Below are positions 48,502-60,852 of a DNA stretch of 64,000 bases, piece by piece (positions within the stretch are counted from its first letter, which is position 1; every line of letters begins with the position of its first letter). Source of the stretch: Nageia nagi. Taxonomy: Eukaryota; Pinophyta. The translations under genes were made by a program, and so were the position numbers. Under the pieces are notes generated by a model. It was not told the origin of the DNA and did no database searches. It was given only the letters and a program-made list of their open reading frames with translations. The stretch lies in the NCBI GenBank assembly GCA_050084985.1, contig JBITNC010000001.1, positions 147,808,001-147,872,000 of the forward strand, read 5' to 3'.

Positions 48502-51500
48502 ATGGTTGAAACCTTCATACCCAAGCATATACTCAACGATTCCAACTTCGGCATATGGGAACCTCGTATGAGAGTTGAGTTACAAGCAAGGAAGCTATGG
48601 CAGATAGTTAATGAAGACATGGTCGCTCCTATAAATGAGAAGGCTCTTGAAATCTACAACTCAAAGAATGAGTTAGCAACTTCAATGATCTATTGTGCAG
48701 TTTCAGATGACATCCTTCTCATGATCTCTTCTTCAACATCAGTAAAGGAAGCTTGGGATAGGCTAAAAAAAATTTACCTTGGGTCATAATTTTCAAGGAG
48801 GTTCACCATTTTACAAAAGTTGTTGCAATATCATCATGGTGAAGATGAAAGTGCATCTATCTACTTGAACAAAATCATTAACCTTAGGACATAACTGGTT
48901 GGCTGTGGGTACAACTGGATCAATGATGAGTTCATGGTCTTCATCATTCTTCAAAGCCTTTCTACAAAGTTCAGTAACTTTGTCACAGTTATGGAGACTA
49001 GGCTCAATGATGAAGAAGATGTCATCTCTCTTGATAACCTTTCTAGACTCCTTCTAAAGCATGAGGAAACTTTGAACAAGAAAATGTTGAACTTTTCTCC
49101 AAAGGATAATAGCATTGCTCTAGGAGCAACCAAAACTCCTTTCAAGAAGAAGTTCAAACATTATAAATTCAAAGATAACAAATCCTCATCTACCATCAGG
49201 AAGCATGGCAACTTCAAGCAAAGGAATGACAAAGCTGGATCAAGCAATCCAACACCTTAGGAAAATTTTGATGGAAATTGTAACTTTTGTGGCATCTTTA
49301 GGCATAAAGAGTATGATTTTCGTAAAAAGAAATTTGCTCAAAATGGCAAGGGAAATGCAAATGTGAGAAATTTCAATAATAAAAAGAAGAACAAGCATGC
49401 TGCTACTGTTGCCTACTACTCAATAACTCAAACTATTTCAAATGATTGGATTATTGATTCAGGATGCACTAATCACGTGTTATGAAAAGGATAAATTTGA
49501 AAACTTTCATAAGCACAAGAAGGATGCAGTTGTGATAGGTGATAATACAGTCCTTGATGTTCAAGGAATAGGGAGTGTGAAGATTCATGGAAAGGCTCTT
49601 GATAATGTCTTTTATGTGCCTAAACTAAGGATGAATCTTATCTCTGTAATTCAGATTACAAGGAAAGGATGCTCATTTGAGTTTACCTCACACTCCTAGT
49701 GTGTTAAGAAAGGACTTGCCACCTTAATGAAAGGATCAGTAAAGGATGACCTTTATATTGTGGATCAAGTACCTTCAAAGCTGTGTCTTACTGCAAATGT
49801 TTGTTCAAAGGGTAATCTTTGGCATCAACGATTAGGGCACCTTAACCACAAGAGTATTCAAGATATGAAAAATCAAGAACTTGTGGAAGGTTTACCTAAT
49901 ATTTCACCTACAATTGGTCTTTGTGAAAGGTGAATTCTAGGAAAGATGAATAGGCAAAAGTTTGAAAAAGATAAGGCAACTCGGGCTACTCATCCTCTTC
50001 AGCTTGTGCATTCATATTTGATGGGTTTATTTTAGACTAAGTCTCTAGGGGGAGCTTCTTATGTTCTAACCTTCATTGATGACTATAGTAGGATGACATT
50101 TGGTTATCTACTTGAGCACAAGGATCAAACTTTTGACAGGTTTAAAGACTTCAAGGCTCTTGTTGAAAATCAAACTGATTTTAAGATCATGATGCTGAGA
50201 TCTGATAATGGGGGTGAGTATAATAGCAATGAGTTTAACGACTATTATGTTAAACATGGGATCAAGCAGCAATTCACAATCCCTTACACCCCTCAACAAA
50301 ATGGAGTTGCTGAAAGGAAGAATCGAACCATTATGGAAATGGCAAGGTGCATGTTGGGTAACCTTCCTAGTTTCTTATGGGGTGAAGCTATTCACACTGC
50401 TATTCACACCCTAAATAGGTGTCCTACTAAAGTAGTTGAAGGTAAAACTCTGTATGAAGCATGGACAGGAAAGAAACCTAACATCTCACACTTTAGGGTC
50501 TTCAGTTGTGATGCATTTACCTTCATTACCTTAGAGAAAAGAAAGAAGTTGGATAAAAGATCAGAAAAATGCATCTTTGTGGGGTATGATAATTAGCATA
50601 GAGGTTACAAGCTCTACTCCTCATTCCATAAAATAGTCTTTATTTCTAGGGATGTCAAGTTCAATGAACTTCCTGAGGATACAACTTCTCATGCTGAGGT
50701 GTTTGATTCAGATGACTCTTCGCCTGCACCTAACTGGTTGGATGATCATGTAGGGAAGTCATCATAAGAGCAAAATTCTCTAGCTCAGAGAATTACAAGA
50801 AGTATGACCTTGAATAAATCTTTATTTGCCAAAATTGATAATACAAATGAGCCATCAACCTTCAAAGAAGCTTCCAAGCAAGAGTGTTGGATGGAAGCTA
50901 TGAAAGTTGAGTATGAGGTGCTCATGAAAAATGAAACTTGGGATTTGGTTCCTTATCCCAATGAGAAAAATGTGATTAGAAATAAATGGATATACAAGGT
51001 CAAGTACAATTCTAATGGAGAAGTTGAAAAATACAAAGCAAGGTTAGTGGCCAAAAGATTCGCTTAGAAATATGGTATTGATTATGAGGAAACCTTTGCT
51101 CCTATGGCCAAGATGCCTACTGTCAAGATAATCCTTGCTCTTTGTACAGCTCAAGAATGGAAAGTTTTTCAACTTGATGTTAAGAGTGCATTTCTCAATG
51201 GTGACTTGGATGTAGAAATCTACATGAATCAACCAGAAGGAAAAGAGTCTCTTGTGTGCAAGTTGAAGAAGTCTTTGTATGGACTTAAGGAAGCATCTAG
51301 AGCATGGTACAAGAAAATTTTAGGATTCTTTGCAGATATTGGTTTTTCCAAGTGCTTCTCTGACTCAGATCTCTATGTACTCAATCAAGGAAAAGACATG
51401 GTATTAATTCTCCTTTATGTGGATGATCTTCTCATAACTGGTAATAATATTGAAATCATCCAAGAGTGCATATCCAAACTAAAGGCAACATTTGAAATAA

Positions 51501-52381
51501 CTGATCTAGGTCTATTGCATTACTATCTTGGGATGCAAGTATACCAACACAAAGATTGTACTTATCTTAGTCAATCTAAGTATATATCAGACATCTTGCA
51601 AAAGTTTGGAATGGAGGAGTGTAGATATGCTATAATACCTATTTCTCCTGGAATCGTTGTATCATTGAGCTCAGATTCTTAGTTGGCTAATGCTACAGCT
51701 TATAGGCAATTGATTGGTAGTCTTCTGTATCTGACTATCTCTCGACCTAATATTGCCTTTGCAGTGAATCTAATGGCATGATTCATGCAAAAACCATATG
51801 TTGAACACCTCAATGCTGTTAAGCAAATCTTGAGGTATGTGGCAGGGATAAAGGATCTTGCTCTTAAGTATTCCAAAGTGCCCTCGATTATTCTCTTAGG
51901 GTTCTCAGATTTTGATTATGGGGGTGATAGAGATGACAAAAAATCAACCTCTGCATATGTGTTTAGCATTGGTTCAGGTGCTATCTCTTAGGATTCTAAG
52001 AAGCAACCTATTGTGACTCTTTCTACCATCGAAGCTGAATATCAAGCCATGTCTATTGCTACCCAAGAAGCTATTTGGCTAAGGCATCTTCTAAATGAAA
52101 TTGGGTATAAGCAAAATGGCCCATCTCTTATTTCTTTAGATAATCAATCGGCTATCTCTTTGGATAAGAATCCTATGTTCCATCAGAGAACCAAACATGT
52201 GGAAATCCAAGCCCATTTTATTAGGGAGAAGGTTCTAGATGACATCATACACTTGGAGTATTATCCATCTACTAAAAACTTTGCTGATTTATTCACCAAG
52301 CCCCTTCTTAAAGCTTAGTTTAGCAAGCTTAGGGATTCTCTTAGGTTGGTGAAGTTGCCCTCAAGGGGGAGTGAAGTTTGA
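48502..52381 (+). pseudogene. el2 gag-pol polyprotein, decayed
   Basis: Starts at ATG 48502 (MVETFIPKHIL) and ends SRGSEV with TGA 52379-52381. Gag extends to about 49250. The zinc knuckle near 49281 has lost its last Cys. The protease motif DSG at 49456-49464 is intact. Integrase has the HQRLGH zinc region near 49823. Its first catalytic Asp, in the VHSDLMG context, is Tyr at about 50013, while RSDNGGEY and the AERKNR Glu remain. RT has YVDD at 51416-51427. RNase H has STIEAEY near 52022. Stops occur at 48787, about 48893, 49258, 49697, 49931, 50033, 50594, 50765, 51065, 51680, 51779, 51989 and 52316. A frameshift lies near 49480. Most stops are explained by one C-to-T or G-to-A change from Gln, Trp or Arg codons, judged against el1 and el3. 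Confidence 0.92.
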
Positions 52382-52452
52382 ACTTTTGTTAGTGATGACA
52401 ACTTCACCTCTAAGAGGCTCTTTTGTTGTTGTATAGTATGTGCTGATTATGA

Positions 52453-52912
52453 TATACCTCTATGGTAAGTTTTCTCTACATGAAAAACTTATTGTACATT
52501 TTATACCTCCATGGTAAGTTTGTTCTGCATGATAAACTTGTTGTACATTTTTATACCTCCATGGTAAGTTTGCTCTGCGTGACAAACTTGTTGTACATTT
52601 TATACCTCCATGGTGAGTTTGCTCTATGTGACAAACTTGTTGTACATTTTATACCTCTGTGGTGAGTTTGCTCTACGTGACAAACTTGTACATTTTTATA
52701 CCTCCGTGGTAAGTTTGCTCTATGTGATAAACTTGTTGTACATTTTATACCTCCATGGTGAGTTTTCTCTGCATGAGAAACTCATTGTATAATTTTTTGA
52801 GCATATAATTAATATACCTTCATGGTAAGTTTGCTCTGTGTGAGGAACTTGTTGTACATTTTATACCTCTGTGGTGAGTTTGCTCTACATGAGAAACTCG
52901 TTGTACAATTTT
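52453..52912 (+). repeat. hairpin-forming tandem array, nine ~49-bp units
   Basis: Units begin TATACCTC at 52453, 52502, 52552, 52601, 52650, 52697, 52746, 52813 and 52862. Each contains arms such as AAGTTTG and CAAACTT around a ~10-base loop. el1 and el3 have a single copy at the same place in their 3' untranslated regions. Confidence 0.92.
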
Positions 52913-53391
52913 TATGCTCTATTAATAATCAACACATGTCTATATACAAGAGGTGACTATGAGTGATGGCTTGGCATCTTCGTGATGACTTATAGTGCAC
53001 CATTAATCAGTTATTTATAAGATGGCATTATTTGATTCTCTTATTTGAATATATGATGCATCTAACTGATTTTATTCATGAGTTGCTTGTAGCATGCAGG
53101 ATCTTCTTCAGAAATGCAGGTTACTCACCTTGTGAAAGCAAGCTCATGGAGACTCACATGTTAGCTTAAAGTTGATCGACTACTATGTACAGTGAAACCA
53201 ATTATGGTTAATGATTGTATTGTAAACCATTTTGTCAAATGGTAATGTAGTGAGTCTCATACTAGTTCTCAAAAAGATTCTCAAATATGTAAATGTTCTC
53301 ATCTCCGCTTGTATCTCTATGGAGGAGAACTCTCTCTTACTCTCTCTCTTCTCTCTTCTACGCTCTATCCCAATATTGCATTAAGGGGGAG
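52913..53391 (+). other. el2 3' untranslated region and polypurine tract
   Basis: Noncoding. Parts are shared with el1 (6530-6740) and el3 (43970-44250). A pyrimidine-rich stretch (TCTCTCTTACTCTCT) precedes TTAAGGGGGAG, the polypurine tract, at about 53381-53391. Confidence 0.75.
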
Positions 53392-53871
53392 TGTTAGAAT
53401 TTGTAATGAAATATTGTGAATATCTAAACTCCTTGTAAATTCGATTAATCACTTAAAGGATATGTAGATACCTTAAGGGATTAATTGAATTCTTTATTAT
53501 GTGTGGACTTTGACCTTACCATGGGGTTAGTTGGTAGGTTAAAGTTAGGTCATACATTTATTGTAACCCTAACCTTATCCTTGGGTTAAAGGGAGGTTAG
53601 GGAGGTGCTCTCAATATATAAATAAAGGGCCTCTCCTCTTCTAACATAACTAAGTTTTTTGGAGTAAGATTACTCTACTAGTTTGTGTAGGAGAGGAAGA
53701 GAATTGTAGTAAGAGGTGCATAGATTGAGAATAGAGAACTAGTTGTGGATGTACTCCCAAGGAGGGAGGAACCACATTATATTTGTGTTATCTTGTGTGA
53801 ATGGTGTTATGTTGAATGATTGAGTTTCCTAGTCTTGGACCTTGAGAATTAGAGTAGGTCTAATTCCTTCA
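53392..53871 (+). repeat. 3' LTR of el2
   Basis: 480 bp, the same length as the 5' LTR with nine differences seen by eye. The TATA region reads ATATATAAATA at 53614-53624. Confidence 0.97.
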
Positions 53872-56800
53872 ATAGATAATATTGTAGTTGTAGAATACCA
53901 TCCAGAACCTTCTCTTTAATCAAATGGGCTAAGATTTCTATGTGTTTTATTCTTTAATGGAATACAAAGTTCTTTTCTAAAGAAATGGTCAACTGATTAT
54001 CTAAAGATGTTTGAGATAGGTGAGCCTGTTCATACCTAATTTCTTTCAAAATATGCCTTAACTAAATGGCTTCCTAGGTTGCAACTGATATGGCATTATA
54101 TTCTTCCTATGTGATGGAGAGAGCACTAGTAGGTTACTTCTTAGAATTCTAAGAGATAACACCTGAACCAATGCTAAACACATATACAAAGATTGATTTC
54201 CTATCATCTCTATCTCCCCCATAGTCAAAATCTAAAACCCTTAAGAGAACAAGCGAAGGAAAATTAGAATACTTAAGAGCAAGATCCTTCATTCCTATAA
54301 TATAACTTAAGATTTGCTAAACAACATTAAGGTACTCCACATATAATTTCTATATAAAACATACCATCATATCTACTATAAAGGAACCTAGAGATTATTA
54401 AATATAGTAGACTACCAATTAATTTCCTGTAAGTTATAGCATTTACCAACTGAGAGTTGGAGCTAATAGATAAAGTGATTCTAGAAGAGACTGAGATCAT
54501 AATAGGTTTGCACTTATCCATTCCAAGCTGTTGCAAAATATTTGATATATACTTGGATTAACTAAGATAAGTAAAATATTTGAATTAGTATACTTGCATT
54601 CCAAGGTAGTAATGCACAGGACCAAGATTAGTCATTTTAAAGATTTCCATAAGTTTGGATATGCACTCTTTAATGATTAAGATATTATTTCTTATTATTA
54701 GATGATCATCCACAAAGAGCAAAATCAAGACCACATCTTGTCCTTAATTGAGCACATAAAGTTCTATATTGGAGAAGCATTTAGAGAACCTAATGTCTAC
54801 AAAGCATCTTGAAATATTTTTGTACCAAGCTATGGGTACTTGCTTAAGTCTATACAAGGAATTCTTTAACTTGCATAAAAGTGACTCTTTACCTTCCATA
54901 ATAAACCCTTCTAGTTGGTTCATGTAAATTTCCACATCTAAGTCACTATTGAGAAAAGCACTCTTAATGTCAAGTTAAAAAACTTTCCATCTTTGAGCTG
55001 CTAAAAGAGCAAGGATTATCCTAAATGTGGGCATGTTTTCTATGAGATAAAAGGTTTTCTCATAATCAACTCCATATTTCTAAGCAAAATATTTAGCCAC
55101 TAACCTTGCCTTATACTTCTCAATCTCCCTAATTAAATTGTATTTAATCTTGTAAATCCATTTATTGTCAATCATATTTTTTTCATTAGGATAGGGAACT
55201 ATATCCCAAATTTAATTTTTCATAAGCACCTCATACTCTACTTTCATGAATTCACTACAGCACTCCTACTTTGAAGCTTCTTTGAATAATGAGGGCTCAT
55301 TATTGTTATTAATTTTAGAAAATAAGAATTTATTTAAGTTCATACTTAGTTTTATCCTTTATGTTGGATAATGTTTATCTTGAGGTGACTTATCTACACT
55401 AACATCCAACCAGTTAGGTGAAAAAGAAGAGTCATCATTGTCATCTAAGTACTCATAGGAAGCAACATCATCATGTAATTCATTGAACTTTACATCCCTT
55501 GATATGAACATCGCTTTATAGGATGAAGAGTAGAGCCTATAACCTTTATGCTCATTTTCATATCCCATAAAGATGCAATTTTTAGATCTTTTATCTAGTT
55601 TCTTTATTTTCTCTGAAGTAATAAAGGCATAGGCATCACAACCAAAAATCTTAAATTGAATGATATTAGGTTTCTTTGATGTCCATGCCTTATATGGGGT
55701 TTTACCTTCAACTACTTTTGTAGAACATATATTTAGGATGTGGATCACAATGTTTATAGCTTCACCCCATAAGAAACTAGGGAGATTACCCAACATGCAC
55801 CTTGCCATTTCCATAATGGTTCTTTTTTCTTTTTTAGAATACCATTTTGTTGAGGGTGTAAGGGATCGTGAATTGCCTCTTAATATTATATTTGGTACAA
55901 TAGTCATTAAACTCATTGCTATTATACTCACCCCCATTATCTAATATTAAAATCTTGATTTTAAAATCAATCTAATTTTCAACTAGAGCTTTAAAGTCTT
56001 TGAACCTACCAAATGTTTGATCCTTGTGCTCAAGTAGATAACCAAATATCATCCTATTGAAGTTGTTAATGAAGGTCAAGACATAAGATTCTCCTATAAG
56101 ATACTTAGTCTAAAATGTACCCATCAAATTTGAATGCATAAATTGAAGAGGTTTTCTTGCCCTTGTTACCTTATATTTTTTAAATTTTTGCCTATTTGTT
56201 TTACCTAGGATGCACTTTTCACAAAGACCAATTATGGGTGATATCTTATGTAAACCTTCCACAAGTTTTTTATTTTTCATATCTTGAATGCTCATGTGGT
56301 TAAGGTGACCTAATCGATGATGCCAAAGTTTTTTTTAGAGAAAACATTCATAGTAAGGAACATCTTTGTTGAAAATTGATCCACTATGTAGAGATCATCC
56401 TTCACTGATCCTTTCACTAAGGTGGCAAGTCCCTTATTAATGCACCAAGAGTGTGAGTTAAATTTGAATGAGTAACCTTTCCTTGCAACTTGAATTATGG
56501 AAAGAAGTTTTATATTACATTTAGGTACATAAAGCATATTTTTAAGAACCTTCCTTTGAATTAAAATACTCATAATCCCTTGAAAATTGAGGGTTGAATT
56601 ATCACCTTTCATAACTGCATCTTTCTTATACTTATGAAAATTTTCAAACTTAGCTCTTTCATAACACATGTGATTAGTGCACCTAGAGACAATAATCCAA
56701 TCATTTAAGAAAGTATGATGGTTGGAGTAGTAAGCACAAATAAGACCATTTTTCATATTGTTCTTCCCTTTTGAAGTTTTTCACATTTTCATTTGCCTTG

Positions 56801-57649
56801 TTCTTTTCTTCTTTTTTTGTTTTGTAGTAGTCAAATCTTTGTGACCATAGCCACAAAAAAAGTTATAATTACCATCAAATTTGACCTTTGTATTTGGTTT
56901 GTTTTCCTTGCCCTTTCCACCTCTTTCCCTATAGTAGTTATTTTCCTTCTTTTCAAACTTCTTGGTAGTAGCAATAAATGACTTCTTTTGATGCTTGAAC
57001 TTATTCTTAAAATGAGGTTTATTTACTTTAAGAGCAACATTATTTTCCTTTATAGAAGAGACCAACACATTTTTATTAATAATTTCCTCATGCTTTATGA
57101 GGAGCCTTGAAAGAGTCTAAAAAGAGAATATTTCTCTTCATCATCAAGCCTAGTCTCAATAACTATCACAAAGTTAGAGAATTTTGAAGAAAGGATTTGA
57201 AGGATGATGAATACTATGAACTCATCATTGATCCAATTACACCTAAAACTAACAAGTTGGATCTTATGACCAATGGAATTATTCAAATAGATGACAACAT
57301 TTTCATCTTCTTGTATATGATATTGAAGCAACTTTTGGAGAATGGTGAACCTTATCAAAAATTTGGATCCTAGGTAGACTTTCTTGAGCCTATCCCAAGC
57401 TTCCTTTGTAGAGTTTAATGAAGAGATCATAAGAAAAACTTCATATAATACTACATGAAAAATCATCAAGGTTGATAGCTCATTCTTGTTATTATAAATT
57501 TCAAGTACCTTTTCACTTATGGGAGCAACTTTATTTTCGATCACTATTTGTCATAGTTTCTATTGTTAGAGATTTGCTTTCATCCTAGGTTCTCAAATAC
57601 CATAGTTGGAACCATCTAGTATGTGCTTGGGTGTAAATGAGTCTTCCAT
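53872..57649 (-). pseudogene. el3 gag-pol polyprotein, main part, decayed
   Basis: Reads on the - strand from ATG at 57649 (MEDSFTPKHILDGSN). Gag runs to about 57090. The nucleocapsid knuckle near 56870 is degenerate. The protease motif is damaged (Asp-Ser-Gly is replaced by Val-Ser-Arg near 56695). Gag-pre-integrase with CEKCILGK lies near 56220. The integrase core (55937-55359 and upstream) has its first Asp replaced by Asn (MHSNLMG, near 56115). RT shows FVDD at about 54705. RNase H is fragmentary and runs into the el2 insertion at 53872; the last segment is at 44645-44762. It has multiple stops and frameshifts. Some codons that are stops in el1 and el2 are still sense here, for example SPQD and SNSQL. 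Confidence 0.9.
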
Positions 57650-60291
57650 TTTCTACAATTAACAAAAGTAAGCATGTTAAAAAAATTTAACCAATCTAAT
57701 CAGCCATGTTGATTTTAACCAATAATACATGTTGAATTTTAACAAAATACATGCTTAAATTAATTAACAAGAGCAAAACGTTTACAACCAAATCAAGTGA
57801 TATATCCATCCTATATATCCAAAATATTATTAAAACCACATAAAAAATTATAAAAGGGGTAAAGTTAAGGCTTGTTTTCTTATCTAAAATTAGGCCTTCA
57901 CCTAGATACCTATAAGGTGGAGCCTAGGTCCTACCAATTTGCCTTGGTCAGTAATATACTCTCGCAAGAAGGAATACTAGCTATATTCTAAGGTCATTAC
58001 ATATGTTAGATTGGAAAAATTATTATCTTGATTAGGTATTTGGTTTTCCTCCTAGGTTATCAAGATAATCCCTAAATGTATGGGTGGACAAGTGGTATCA
58101 CTACACACATGCCTATCCACCTATAAGGAGTTACCACATATCTGCCCACATATATGGAGTTATTTCTAGATCAATAGAGGAATTAAGGGTAATTAAGCAG
58201 TAAGAACTTTTCACCACTTGGATTGAAGGACTAAAAGGCTCCAATCTACCTTGTCCTCACCTCCTCAAATAAGTCATGTTGTAGAATAAAACATGTAGAT
58301 GTGTTCATTTTAGGGGAAGCACTTTCAATGTTTGTGATTTTTACAAAAATATAAAGTAGAGTGATTAAAATGAAATATCATAAAAACTTGAAACCTATGA
58401 TACATCATCCACAAAAATGAACTTAAGAGTCCAATGAGTTTTATCATAACCCCTAGAGGATCTCTTTACATAGGTTCATTATTTTTAAGTAATACAAAAA
58501 GGTGATGAATCCTCCCTTTTTACTTAAAAATTACAACTAGAAAAATATTCTCTTATTTATAATTTACCTTAAAAAAATTTGAGTAATAATAGGGAAACAA
58601 CACAAAAATTGCCATATCATAGCAAAAATCATCTTAAGTGAACATTTAACCACTCATGTATGTTCACAATAATAGGCATTCATCTAATCATGCATTCATT
58701 AGGAAAGTAATCATTTAATCCTAACATGTATTCATTAAGAATGATATCATTTAATCCTAGCATGAATTTGTAGTTGCTACTAAAAAATTCTAAGTAAATG
58801 CATTTATAGAAAAATACATCCCCCCCCCCCTTTTTCTCTTAAGGTAAATACCTTCCCCATATTAAAAAATGGCAAATTATCCCCATACTTTAACTTAAGG
58901 TAATTAAATATGACCCCACACCTTAGTAATAATACAATTGAGATGAAAAATTTAGCCCACAATTTTAAAAATTTTAGCCCATACTTTAGCATTAATAAAA
59001 ATTGAGCCCAAAACTTTAGCCCACAACTTTAAAATTTTGAGCCCATACTTGAAAATTTGAAACCATATCTTAAAATATGAGGCCATGACATTTAACCCAT
59101 CACTTTTTAAAAAACAATTAGCCCATACTTCTCTCTCTTTTTAAAATACTTTAACCCATACCTCAAAATATTAGCCCATCTCTTATCAAATAAAAAATTG
59201 ATTCATGTCTTTAAAGAATATTAGAGGGCAAATCATCCAAACAACTATGAAAATAATTGCAAAAGGCCAAAAATTGTAGAGGGAAAAGATTGCATTTTTG
59301 GGAACAAAAATAAAATCCATTTTCAACCACTATTTTATGGATTTCTAATCTACTTCTATTTCTCCTATGGTACCACATGCAAAAGAATGTTGGTTGTGAT
59401 TGTAGAGGAGGAAAAATTGCAAAGGATTTTATATTTTATGGGTTTTTTTTGTGGGATTTTTTTTGGTTTTGCAACCTCTGGCCGATGCCCACCATGGGGC
59501 TGCATGGCCTTCGGCCCATGCCCTAAGGGCTATGCAACTTGGCCCGTGCCCTAGGCTATGCTATTTTGGCTATCACCCTGATGGTTGCATGACCATGTGG
59601 CTCACATGCCTAATAGGTGCAAAAAATATATTAAAAATTGTAATCAATTTTTTATTATATTATTTAATTTTATAAAGTAATTAAACCCTCATGTTTTAAA
59701 AATAATATAAAATTATTTTTTAAATTATATTATTTCTATTTAAAAAATATAAATACACCATCCCAAAAAAAACATAATGGGCTAATATTTTTTCCAAATT
59801 ATAGTATATGAGCAATGGAAAGAAACTAAAAAATTCTCCACGCTATAAACTCACTAATTTATTTTTGTAAGCAATAAGGTTATAAAAATTTTATATATTT
59901 ACATATAAAATAACCTTATATAAAAAGGGCTAGCAAAAATTTTAAAAATAAAAATAAAAATATTAAATGCATTAAAATTTGCAAATTTGCTATAATATAT
60001 TATTGCTTCACAACTAAAAATAATTTTCTTTTACTAAAACTTATACTTACTAACATAAAAGTATTAATATAATCCAAAATAGTAATAATATATTATCTAT
60101 CTTAAGCAAATTTTGATAAAAGTGAACTAATATAATCAAAGAAAAATATTAGTAATATAAGCAAAATTTGAAGAAAAATAATAATTCAAGATGGTAGGAA
60201 GGAGGTTATACCTTCAAACCTATTTTACCTCACCAAAGGCAATGGAGACTAGGGATGATTCTTCAAGTTGAAGATGAGGCCTCCAAGTAAA
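57650..60291 (-). other. long leader of el3
   Basis: About 2.6 kb between primer site and gag on the - strand, very AT-rich. It contains the conserved block at 57855-58316, many AGCCCATACTTTA-like words between 58940 and 59180, and a GC-rich low-complexity island at 59465-59600 built of words like GGCCATGC and GCCCATGCCC. The island lies about 1.9 kb upstream of gag, comparable to the low-complexity stretch of el1. The possible 3' splice AG is at 57653-57654, three bases before the gag ATG. Confidence 0.65.
57855..58316 (-). other. conserved leader block of the copia family, el3 copy
   Basis: Third copy of the block, in the orientation of el3. CTAG|GTGAAGG places the possible 5' splice site GT at 57901-57900. 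The dyad around CATGTG...CCAC and the CTTG...CAAGG arms are kept. Confidence 0.6.
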
Positions 60292-60303
60292 GCTTTGATA
60301 CCA
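60292..60303 (-). other. primer-binding site of el3
   Basis: On the - strand TGGTATCAAAGC, two bases inside the 5' LTR end. It is one base off the initiator tRNA-Met complement used by el2. Confidence 0.9.
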
Positions 60304-60305
60304 CA

Positions 60306-60847
60306 TGATGGAAATTTGAGTAACACACTAATTTCTTAAATCCTAAGATCCCTTGAAGACACTCAACTCTAGCATAACATAAGCATAAACTCAATGCAAA
60401 TAATCTCACAAATTAACATAAGTGACACAAATGTAAAGTGGTTCCTCCCTCCTTTGGAGTACATCTACTAATATAAGATCTTAATTTCTCAAAATGCACT
60501 CTCTTACAACTCAATTTCTACTTCTCCTACAACCCAACCAAGAGTGTAACTTTGCTCCAAAACTTGTTGTTGAAACCATGAGAGGAGGCCCCCTATTTAT
60601 AGGTAAAATCCCTTAATTGGGTCACACTATCATCCAAGGTGCACACTAAGACCTAATGAACATGCTTTTCCCTTTATCCTTATGGATAAGCATGACCTTA
60701 CAAGGGGGTGGTGTGTGTGAAAAAGTCTCCCTTAATTCTTTATTCACTTAAATACTTTATAAAGTAAAGTATTTAAGTGGATAATATTAAGGAGGTAATA
60801 TTTCTTTTTGTAGATACCTAATGCAATATGCATTATACATTTTAACA
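60306..60847 (-). repeat. 5' LTR of el3
   Basis: 542 bp, TGTTAAAATG...TTCCATCA on the - strand. It keeps the TATA box (TATAAATA on the - strand, 60594-60601) that the 3' LTR has lost. Followed on the + strand by CAATG, the target duplication. Confidence 0.95.
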
Positions 60848-60852
60848 CAATG

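Larger units (their letters stand above)
44763..53871 (+). mobile_element. complete Ty1/copia LTR retrotransposon el2, nested in el3
   Basis: 9,109 bp with two 480-bp LTRs (44763-45242 and 53392-53871) that differ at about nine positions by eye (1.9%). A perfect 5-bp duplication, ATAGA, flanks it (44758-44762 and 53872-53876). A primer site complementary to initiator tRNA-Met and a polypurine tract are present. The leader is unusually long (3.2 kb) and contains a PPR-derived fragment. The gag-pol frame is full length but carries over ten stops and at least one frameshift, so it is not autonomous now. Confidence 0.97.
42730..60847 (-). mobile_element. Ty1/copia LTR retrotransposon el3, split by nested el2
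   Basis: Copia element on the - strand. The 5' LTR is at 60306-60847 and the 3' LTR at 42730-43087. Both outer ends begin TGTTAAAATG and end CA, and the whole is flanked by a perfect 5-bp duplication, CAATG (42725-42729 and 60848-60852). Its coding region is interrupted at the RNase H C-terminus by the complete el2 element at 44763-53871. Removing el2 and one copy of its target duplication leaves about 9.0 kb, the same size as el2. LTRs differ by roughly 7-8% where alignable, plus a large internal change in the 3' LTR. Confidence 0.95.
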
